The notes under the pieces are model-generated. The model was given only the letters and a program-made list of their open reading frames with translations. It was not told the origin of the DNA and did not search any database. Positions 1-6,309 of a stretch of DNA of 18,861 nt are shown here, in pieces; within the stretch, counting starts at the first letter, position 1, and the number at the start of each line of letters is the position of its first letter. A program made the position numbers and the translations under genes. Source of the DNA: an uncultured Lentisphaeria bacterium (GTDB lineage Bacteria > Verrucomicrobiota > Lentisphaeria > Victivallales > UBA1829). The stretch lies in NCBI GenBank assembly GCA_905197955.1, contig CAJKAR010000056.1, positions 1 to 18,861 on the forward strand, read 5' to 3'.

Positions 1-65
1 ACTTTCAGCTGACTTTTTTCAAGTGATTTTAATTTTTTATTTTGAAATTACCTCTAATGTGAATA

Positions 66-75
66 ACAACGTTGT
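66..75. promoter_or_regulatory. Candidate LacI-family operator upstream of the regulator gene
   Basis: ACAACGTTGT is a perfect 10-bp palindrome with a central CG, as is usual for LacI-family operators. The flanks extend the symmetry to 14 bp with one mismatch (TAACAACGTTGTAA, 64-77). It lies three bases before the AAGGAG ribosome binding site (79-84) of the regulator. A bound repressor there would block transcription of the regulator and the prepilin gene coupled to it. Autoregulation is an inference from position. The AT-rich bases 1-60 give no convincing -35/-10 pair. Confidence 0.6.
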
Positions 76-93
76 AATAAGGAGTTTTCAGAG

Positions 94-1137
94 ATGCTGA
101 CAATCAAGGATGTGGCAAGAGAAGCCGGGGTAAGCTACTCCACGGTGTCGGTTGTTCTCGGAAAACGGACGATAAAACTGCCGATCGCTGAAAAGACCCG
201 GGCAAAGGTTCTGGAATGCGCCGAACGAATCGGATACCGCAGAAATGCTCTTGCGTCACAAATGCTGAAGGGAAAGACCAATTTTATTGCAATGGTATCG
301 GGGACTGTCCGTTACGAATTCTCCTTCCGCGCGATAGCCGCGGCGTCAGCGGAGGCGGAAGAGAACGGATATTATTTGAAACTGGTCAATTTGCAAGATC
401 TGCCAGAAGATCAGGAAGGACGGCATCATCGTTTTGATCTTCTGCTGGAACAGCGTCCGGCGGGAATCATCATCAAGAACAGTATTGCGGACGGAGAGTA
501 CCTGATCCGGGCGGCAGGAGAATGCGAAATTCCGGTTGCAGTCCTGGATGATACACTCAAAACCGGAAATGCTCTCATTGTTTCCGATGATGAGGAAGGT
601 ATTACAAGAGCTGTAGAATATCTTGCCCGTTTCGGACACAGGAGAATCGGTTTTTTTTCCGATCCGATGAAAGAAGGCAAGTTTCCGATTCTGCGTTATG
701 CGGCGTTCCGGAAGACCATGAAAAGACTCGGTCTGGAGCAGAAGCAGGAATGGAACTGCTCTGTGGATTATTATCACAATCAGCGGATTCGCGAATTTCT
801 GGCGGAGCTGTTTGCGGGATCCGGTCCGAAACCAACGGCATTCTGCTGTGCATCGGACTTGATTGCGCTCCGGGTGCTGACCAGTCTTCAGAGACTCGGC
901 ATCCGGGTCCCGGAGGAGATTTCGCTGATCGGGTACGGCGGGATTCATTTCACGGAACTGACCGATCCCTCGCTGACAACCGTCTTTCAGGATTTTGAAG
1001 AGATGGGACGGGCCGGAGTGAAATATATTATCAATTATTTAAACAATCAACAAAAAGAACATCTGCATCTGGTGATTCCTACCAGAATTCTGGAGGGAGA
1101 ATCCGTTGCAAAGCCAAACAAAGGAGTAGAAAAATGA
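94..1137 (+). CDS. LacI-family transcriptional regulator
   Basis: This is a DNA-binding sugar-responsive regulator of 347 residues, the usual length for the LacI/GalR family. The N-terminus carries the classic helix-turn-helix (TIKDVAREAGVSYSTVSVVL, about residues 3-22), followed by the hinge helix region ending near residue 60 (RRNALASQMLKG). The rest is the periplasmic-binding-protein-like effector domain, including a typical late segment ending in DFEEMGRAGVKYI. The start is supported by AAGGAG at 79-84, nine bases upstream. Its stop overlaps the ATG of the prepilin-like gene in an ATGA junction, so the two are probably translationally coupled. The hydrolase gene downstream suggests that the inducer is a sugar released from that enzyme's substrate, but the ligand cannot be read from sequence. 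Confidence 0.95.
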   Translation: MLTIKDVAREAGVSYSTVSVVLGKRTIKLPIAEKTRAKVLECAERIGYRRNALASQMLKGKTNFIAMVSGTVRYEFSFRAIAAASAEAEENGYYLKLVNLQDLPEDQEGRHHRFDLLLEQRPAGIIIKNSIADGEYLIRAAGECEIPVAVLDDTLKTGNALIVSDDEEGITRAVEYLARFGHRRIGFFSDPMKEGKFPILRYAAFRKTMKRLGLEQKQEWNCSVDYYHNQRIREFLAELFAGSGPKPTAFCCASDLIALRVLTSLQRLGIRVPEEISLIGYGGIHFTELTDPSLTTVFQDFEEMGRAGVKYIINYLNNQQKEHLHLVIPTRILEGESVAKPNKGVEK

Positions 1138-1934
1138 AAGATGTTTCAACATCGGAAAATTTCACATTGATAGAGCTTCTTGTTGTTATTGCAATCATAG
1201 CAATTCTTGCAGCGCTTCTTCTGCCGGCATTAAACGCGGCAAGAGTCAAAGCCAGAACTATTTCCTGCATAAGCAATATCAAACAAATGGGAATTCTCGG
1301 AATTCAATACAATAGCGATTTTGAAGGCGCCGTTCCAAATTATTATCTCTCACTCGTTTCTGGAAGCGGACAAACGTCCGGCAACCCGTTTCTTGGACGC
1401 GACATTCCTCTCTTTTATGCTGGTAAATTCAACACCGAAAACAAAACAGACAACAATATTGCCAAACAACGGGAACAGAACGTCTTCTGGATTTGTCCGG
1501 AACCAACCCCCGGAACAGAATTTGTCTCAAGCTACGCATTCAACAACCACCTGATAAAAGTGGATATCACAAATCCGACGAACCGCCATATCACGCGCAG
1601 CACCAAATCCTGCAAGATGCCGAGCCGGAACATGCTGATCTGCGAGAATGTGGGCTACCGCAGCGATCCGAACTGGGAATGGCCTCCTTCCGGAACAAAC
1701 AATGAAGTTGGAAGACATATCTATTTCCGCCATGCCGAAAAAACCAACGTGGTCTTCCTTGATGGCCACGCGGAAACCAGAAACATGTACAAGATTCCAA
1801 CGAAATACAATCCAAACTGGACACTTATGTTCAGTTCTATTGCAACAAACTGCGCTTCCACCTTTTTCTGGAGTGACGGAAAATACAATACTGAGGCGTG
1901 GGCTGCAAATATGAGAAATGCTACTGGGCTGTAA
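1134..1934 (+). CDS. Prepilin-like protein with type IV pilin N-terminus and H-X9-DG motif
   Basis: A 266-residue exported protein with a type IV pilin / type II pseudopilin N-terminus. A short leader (1-9) precedes FTLIELLVVIAIIAIL (10-25), with Phe at mature position +1 and Glu14 at +5, and a hydrophobic helix to about residue 33. The residue before the predicted cleavage site is Asn9 rather than the usual Gly. The C-terminal half contains H200, nine residues, then D210-G211, the H-X9-DG signature of prepilin-like proteins abundant in Planctomycetes and Lentisphaerae. The gene overlaps lacI by ATGA and precedes the glycoside hydrolase by 54 bp, so it likely belongs to that sugar locus. The exact role is unknown; a surface or pseudopilus component that contacts the glycan is an inference. 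No pilus assembly genes are in the window. Confidence 0.9.
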   Translation: MKDVSTSENFTLIELLVVIAIIAILAALLLPALNAARVKARTISCISNIKQMGILGIQYNSDFEGAVPNYYLSLVSGSGQTSGNPFLGRDIPLFYAGKFNTENKTDNNIAKQREQNVFWICPEPTPGTEFVSSYAFNNHLIKVDITNPTNRHITRSTKSCKMPSRNMLICENVGYRSDPNWEWPPSGTNNEVGRHIYFRHAEKTNVVFLDGHAETRNMYKIPTKYNPNWTLMFSSIATNCASTFFWSDGKYNTEAWAANMRNATGL

Positions 1935-1988
1935 GATTGTTTAGTTTGAACTTAAACTTTAGATATACAGAAGAATGGGAAGAAAAAT

Positions 1989-4900
1989 ATGTTGAAACAC
2001 AGTCTTTTTCTGTCCTTGTGTATAACGGGGATTCTGCTGGGCGCAGGAACAAAACTGGTGGACAGTGATTTTTCAAAAACTGGTAGGAGATATAAGAATG
2101 ACCATCGAGCGGAAAAACATGGAAGTTTTCAAGGGGTTCTGCCGCTGAAATGGAACGAGAATTTCGCCGATTCGACGAGTTCTTCCGCGGAGACGGAACT
2201 GGTAAAAGATCCGCAGGGGGATTATTTGCGCTTCAAGGTTCTGAAAGTGGCTTCAGGTGCACCGCAGTTTTTTCTGACTCTTCCGGAACTGCTTCCGGGA
2301 AAGCGCTATCGCTTAAGTGTGGTTGCGCGGAATCGGTCGAAGAATGATGCGTCGCTGATTTTGCGGATGATACCAGCACCTCACAATCCTTTGCGGACTT
2401 TGAAAATCGGTGTTTCTCCGCAGTGGAAAACCGTTTCTCAGATTATTACGCTGAAGGAGAAATCTCCGGTTCCGCTTGGTCTGTTTCTGATTCTCGAAGG
2501 AGAGGGGAACACTGATTTCCGCAGGATTTCCGTGGAAGAACTGGGAGCGGATGAGGTCGTGCACAAAGTTCTGCTGGAGACCAATTTTGTGGAAGGGACG
2601 CGGGATTGCACCAAACGCGGAGTTGGAAGTTTTCGTGGAGTTCTTCCCGTGCCGTGGAATCAGGATTTCACTCATTTCATGAATGCCGAGGTCTCTGCGA
2701 AAGTTGTAAATCTGAAGTCTGAGCATTATCTCCGAATCAACGTACAGAAAGGCGTTTCGCAGTTTTCTTCGCCGGTTCAGAACATTAAAGCGGGAAAAAA
2801 TTACCGTTTGACAGCATATATACGCAATCAGACCGGAGGACCCGTGAAGATGAGTTTGCGTATACGTCCTGCTCCTTATACGACCCTGGCTTTGGGTTCT
2901 CTGCTCCCGACCGAGGAGTGGAGCAGACAGACTATTCATTTCAAAGTGCCGAAGAACAAGCCGAACCTTCCGGTTGCTCTGATGATGATTTTTGAGGAGA
3001 GCGGAATTTTCGATATTGTCAGCTTAAAACTGGAGGAGAGCGAAGGCGCTTCGGAAATCATCCGGCGACCGTCGATGGCACTCCGGAACTATTTCCGCAA
3101 CACCCGTTTTCCGCTCGGACTGCAAAGCGGCTGGACCCGTCATCGCGATTGTCAGTACGGAGTCATAGAGCCCGCACCTTCCGTGAAGGGGCCTTCCGGA
3201 GAGGCATCACTGAAACTGGAATCTCTTCCTGGAAAACAGCTTGGGATCTGCAGCGAACCGTTCAATGTGGCGGATCCAAACGTGAAAAATGCGGTTTCGT
3301 TTTCCTATCGCGGCAATGGGAAATACATTGCCGCGATCTGGTCGGAAAACCGGCAGATTTTTGCCATCCCTCTTCCTCCGTCGCAAAGTTGGAAACGGAT
3401 TTCGATTCCTTTCAAAACTCCTGTGGACTCCTGGGCTTTCACGCTGCGGCTGACCGGAACCGGAACAATTTATGTGGATTCCTTCCGCGCTGCGCCGGAA
3501 AATCTGGATGGCTATGAAGTGAATGGAGAATGTGAAGTTGCTCTGGCAGTCCCGAAATCGGAAACAAGTGGTTCGCGGATTCAGTTCGTGGGAGAGAAGC
3601 CGATCATTAACTATTATGTTTCGGGGAAAACGGATGGCATCTCCCTGAAATCCAAAGTAACGAATCTGTATGGCGAGAGCCGGGAGCTTCCGCCCCTTAT
3701 GATTTCCGAATCGAAGCGGAGCGGCAGTTTGAACTATTTCGTCTTTCCGAAGAAGCCGCTCGGACAGTTCCGCATCGAGGTCCAGGCGTTCCGTGGAGAA
3801 AAAGCGGTTTCACCAATCAACGAGATTGTCGTTACGCGACTGGAACGCCCGGTTGCCTGGGGAAAGGATGCGCCCGATTCCCCGTTCGGTGTGCACGTCC
3901 TTTCTGCAGATGACTCCCTGAAGGCGGTGAAGGCAGCTGGCATCAACTGGGCGCGTTTGCACGATGCCGGAGCCGATTATATCGGCTGGTTCTGGCTGGA
4001 ACCCGAAAAAGGAAAATGGTGTTTCCGTGACGAGGACATCAAATCGTACCGCAGAAATCATATTAAGGTTTTTGGACAACTCGGTACTGCTCCGAAATGG
4101 GCCAGTTGGCTTTCCAAAGCCGATACTGGAAGAAATCATATCAGCTATCATGACCGCTACTTCCAGCCAATCTATTTGAAAGATTTTGAAAACTATGTTT
4201 CAAAAGTTGCCGCCCGCTACAAAGGTATTATTGATGACTGGTTTGTTTGGAATGAGCCTTGGATGGTTGCATGGTGGGGAATCGGCTTCAATAAAAACTC
4301 CAAGAAAACCAACGGATACATCACGAGTAAAAATCCGCAGGCAGATTTCGCGGCTTTGACAAAAGCGGCATATTTTGCAGCAAAAAAAGTAAATCCGAAT
4401 GTGAAAGTATCCGGTTTCAACACCACAGGCGGAGAAACCGGAGAAAAATGGACGAAAGGTGTATATGATGCGGGCGGACTCCTTTTCTGTGATACGGTCG
4501 ATTTTCATTTCTACACTCCGCGCACGACCGGATATCCGAAAGACGCGTGTGAGACTGCGTATAACCAGGCGGTAGGTTATATTCTCAAACAGAACGGATC
4601 GGTCGGTAAACCAGTCTATATGTCGGAGGGACAGGGAGCGAGCGGAGGCAATGTCAGCGGAGACATTACCATGCGTTACGCGGGATTGTACAAGCATACT
4701 GTCCCATGGGATAACAAGGAGGATTACACTTCTATAGCGGACCGTAATGTGCGCTATCTGCTCTCCATGCTCAGTCATGGAGTGAAAAAGATCTTCCTTT
4801 ATTCTGCACATTGTTACACGGATTTTTCCAATGTTCCGAATTTTCTGGTTCTGTTCTGTGCAGATGGTTCACCGCATCCGATGCTTGTTGCGCATTCAGC

Positions 4901-5183
4901 CATGACACGTCGTCTGGAGGGGATGAAATTCGTACGGACAAAAGAACTCTGTAAAGGTCTCTGGGCGTATCTTTTTACCAACGAAAAACACTCAATAGCG
5001 GTCATTTCTGGTCGTTCCAGTGCCAAGGACACAAGAATTGAGTGCTCTCTTGAGAACGGAAAAGCGATTGATCTGTATGGCAACCCGCTGACGTTTCCGG
5101 CGCTTTACAGGGGCACACTGCTCTACCTGACAGCTCCCGTTACAGCGGATGAGCTTGCCCGAACAGTGACAGTAAGGAAATGA
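1989..5183 (+). CDS. Secreted glycoside hydrolase of clan GH-A (GH39-like) with N-terminal duplicated modules
   Basis: A 1064-residue exported enzyme. The signal peptide covers about residues 1-20, with no lipobox cysteine. Two homologous beta-rich modules follow (about 44-186 and 212-352), sharing GSF.GVLP..WN..F, a YLR..V strand, GK.YRL and an LR..PAP segment. A third module (about 360-505) resembles carbohydrate-binding or galactose-binding folds, and a linker domain runs to about 620. The catalytic barrel (about 625-980) has WNEP with E756 as the probable acid/base, and YMSEG with E880 as the probable nucleophile, the clan GH-A arrangement. The closest impression is GH39 (xylosidase/iduronidase-like), but the family and substrate are not certain. 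The end (985-1064) looks like a C-terminal beta domain. A GGGAAGA sequence at 1977-1983 supports the start, and the gene ends at a strong terminator. Confidence 0.85.
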   Translation: MLKHSLFLSLCITGILLGAGTKLVDSDFSKTGRRYKNDHRAEKHGSFQGVLPLKWNENFADSTSSSAETELVKDPQGDYLRFKVLKVASGAPQFFLTLPELLPGKRYRLSVVARNRSKNDASLILRMIPAPHNPLRTLKIGVSPQWKTVSQIITLKEKSPVPLGLFLILEGEGNTDFRRISVEELGADEVVHKVLLETNFVEGTRDCTKRGVGSFRGVLPVPWNQDFTHFMNAEVSAKVVNLKSEHYLRINVQKGVSQFSSPVQNIKAGKNYRLTAYIRNQTGGPVKMSLRIRPAPYTTLALGSLLPTEEWSRQTIHFKVPKNKPNLPVALMMIFEESGIFDIVSLKLEESEGASEIIRRPSMALRNYFRNTRFPLGLQSGWTRHRDCQYGVIEPAPSVKGPSGEASLKLESLPGKQLGICSEPFNVADPNVKNAVSFSYRGNGKYIAAIWSENRQIFAIPLPPSQSWKRISIPFKTPVDSWAFTLRLTGTGTIYVDSFRAAPENLDGYEVNGECEVALAVPKSETSGSRIQFVGEKPIINYYVSGKTDGISLKSKVTNLYGESRELPPLMISESKRSGSLNYFVFPKKPLGQFRIEVQAFRGEKAVSPINEIVVTRLERPVAWGKDAPDSPFGVHVLSADDSLKAVKAAGINWARLHDAGADYIGWFWLEPEKGKWCFRDEDIKSYRRNHIKVFGQLGTAPKWASWLSKADTGRNHISYHDRYFQPIYLKDFENYVSKVAARYKGIIDDWFVWNEPWMVAWWGIGFNKNSKKTNGYITSKNPQADFAALTKAAYFAAKKVNPNVKVSGFNTTGGETGEKWTKGVYDAGGLLFCDTVDFHFYTPRTTGYPKDACETAYNQAVGYILKQNGSVGKPVYMSEGQGASGGNVSGDITMRYAGLYKHTVPWDNKEDYTSIADRNVRYLLSMLSHGVKKIFLYSAHCYTDFSNVPNFLVLFCADGSPHPMLVAHSAMTRRLEGMKFVRTKELCKGLWAYLFTNEKHSIAVISGRSSAKDTRIECSLENGKAIDLYGNPLTFPALYRGTLLYLTAPVTADELARTVTVRK

Positions 5184-5200
5184 GTAGATGTAATATATAC

Positions 5201-5245
5201 GACTTTATGGGAATTTCAGTGAAAATCTCCCATGAAGTCTTTTTT
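5201..5245 (+). terminator. Intrinsic terminator after the glycoside hydrolase gene
   Basis: Arms GACTTTATGGGA (5201-5212) and TCCCATGAAGTC (5228-5239) pair over 12 bp with one G-U wobble. The intervening bases extend the pairing further (TTTCA with TGAAA), and six T residues (5240-5245) follow. It lies 17 bp after the hydrolase stop codon and closes the lacI/prepilin/hydrolase unit. Confidence 0.9.
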
Positions 5246-5321
5246 ATCGCTAGTTGTCTATAAAGGTTGAGAAAGAAGCCCCCTTTTGACACCAGCCAGA
5301 AAATTGCGTACATTCCCCTAG

Positions 5322-5495
5322 ACGGGAGTGGTGGTTTTCGGAAAGAAGTTCTGTTCGTCATGGACTCCGGAACGCTCTGAAGCAGTGCTGTGGGTCTGGT
5401 CCGTCCCGAATCCCCGCCCGGAAGTTCCCGTCGATCATGTGACGGTCACAGCCCGTGTGCCGATGGCGCTCATCGCCGTGACAGCGGAGCGCTGA
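5322..5495 (+). pseudogene. Probable decayed 3' end of a lost protein-coding gene
   Basis: No full gene fits the gap between the terminator at 5245 and the IclR stop at 5551, but one frame reads as a plausible protein C-terminus. It is open from 5322 to a TGA at 5493-5495 (57 codons). From about 5382 it translates to AVLWVWSVPNPRPEVPVDHV, then a strand ending PMALIAVTAER. A tryptophan-rich strand, an NPRP turn and a final hydrophobic LIAVT strand are reminiscent of the C-terminal ends of exported glycan-active proteins. Codons there favour G or C in the third position, like neighbouring genes. There is no start codon with a ribosome binding site, and a stop (5319-5321) precedes the frame. I read it as the remnant of a deleted gene, with moderate confidence; the parent family is not identified. 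Confidence 0.5.
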
Positions 5496-5526
5496 TCCGC
5501 GGCGAAAAAAATTCCGGATTCAGACA

Positions 5527-5552
5527 GAGCCGTTCTTTTCCGGAAACGGCTC
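5527..5552 (-). terminator. Hairpin overlapping the IclR gene stop codon, possible terminator
   Basis: GAGCCGTT (5527-5534) and AACGGCTC (5545-5552) form an 8-bp perfect stem with a 10-base loop. The stem includes two bases of the IclR stop codon. On the minus strand a run of seven T residues (5511-5505) follows only after 15 bases, so it is not a textbook intrinsic terminator. It remains the best candidate end for the leftward oxidoreductase-IclR transcript. Confidence 0.4.
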
Positions 5553-6297
5553 AATCCCGATTCCGGGAGATCAGACAGGAAATCTGTTCAGCGGTCGCCC
5601 GGCAGTTCCGGATCGGCTCTCCGGGATCGGAAAGGTGCGTCAGATCGGAAATCGTTCCGAGAGCGGCAATCACATGACCGTTCTGGAAAATCGGAGCGGC
5701 GCAGGTCACGCGCGGATGATGCGGATCGGGAAACTCACCCCATCCCTGCTCCCGGAACCGGCGCAGCTTCCGCAGGAACTGATGGAAATCCGGTTCCGAG
5801 AGGAAGTTGTTCGAACCGCCGCGAAGCTCCCAGAGCTGTTGAATGCGCGATTCCTCCATCCGGGAAAGAAGAATGATGCCTGTCGAACAGCGGAACAGAT
5901 TCAGGACAAGGGAATTGGGATTGCGGTCCCGAATCTGGATGATGGTGGTGTCGCTGATGCAGAACAGTTCGCGCCGGTATCCGCCGTCCTCACAGACGAG
6001 GATCACGAAGTTTGCATTCTGCTGCGCCAGTTTTTCCATCTCCGGACGAGCGGCGTCCATCAGATGATGATACGGATTCGCGGCAAAGAGAAAATACGCC
6101 GTCGGTCCTAGAAGATAGCCCCGGCGCTTGCCGAGGCTCCGTAGATAACCGAGTTCCGTCATGGTCCGGACAATGTTCGCACACGCCGGCGTGGAAATCT
6201 CCGCCAGTTCCGCCAGCTCCCCCAGCGAGCGTGGACGCTCCGGATGTTCGGTGAAACTCCGGAGAATCTTATGAAAGCGTTCAATCACCTGGATCAT
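5551..6297 (-). CDS. IclR-family transcriptional regulator
   Basis: A 248-residue IclR-type regulator, the normal family length. The N-terminal winged helix-turn-helix covers about residues 1-65, with RSLGELAELAEISTPACANI as the helix-turn-helix and a GYL..LGKRRGYLLGP wing. The remainder is the effector-binding domain, with a characteristic RCSTGIILLS segment near residue 135 and CAAPIFQNGHVIAALG near 200. It starts 12 bp after the oxidoreductase stop, with AAGGGG (minus strand, 6311-6306) overlapping that stop codon, so the two are co-transcribed and probably coupled. Many IclR proteins next to 2-keto-3-deoxygluconate genes (KdgR-type) respond to sugar-acid intermediates. That role fits here because eda and kdgK lie across the divergent promoter, but the effector is inferred. 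Confidence 0.92.
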   Translation of the reverse strand: MIQVIERFHKILRSFTEHPERPRSLGELAELAEISTPACANIVRTMTELGYLRSLGKRRGYLLGPTAYFLFAANPYHHLMDAARPEMEKLAQQNANFVILVCEDGGYRRELFCISDTTIIQIRDRNPNSLVLNLFRCSTGIILLSRMEESRIQQLWELRGGSNNFLSEPDFHQFLRKLRRFREQGWGEFPDPHHPRVTCAAPIFQNGHVIAALGTISDLTHLSDPGEPIRNCRATAEQISCLISRNRD

Positions 6298-6309
6298 GAC
6301 GTTTTCCCC

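Noticed and set aside
1..93. A search for a partial gene at the left edge
   Set aside because: The first 93 bases are AT-rich with stops in all frames; apart from the operator and ribosome binding site nothing is visible.
5390..5677. A 95-codon plus-strand frame across the IclR 3' end
   Set aside because: It is Arg/Ser-rich and overlaps the conserved IclR effector domain. The alternative frame 5322-5495 reads better as a real gene remnant.
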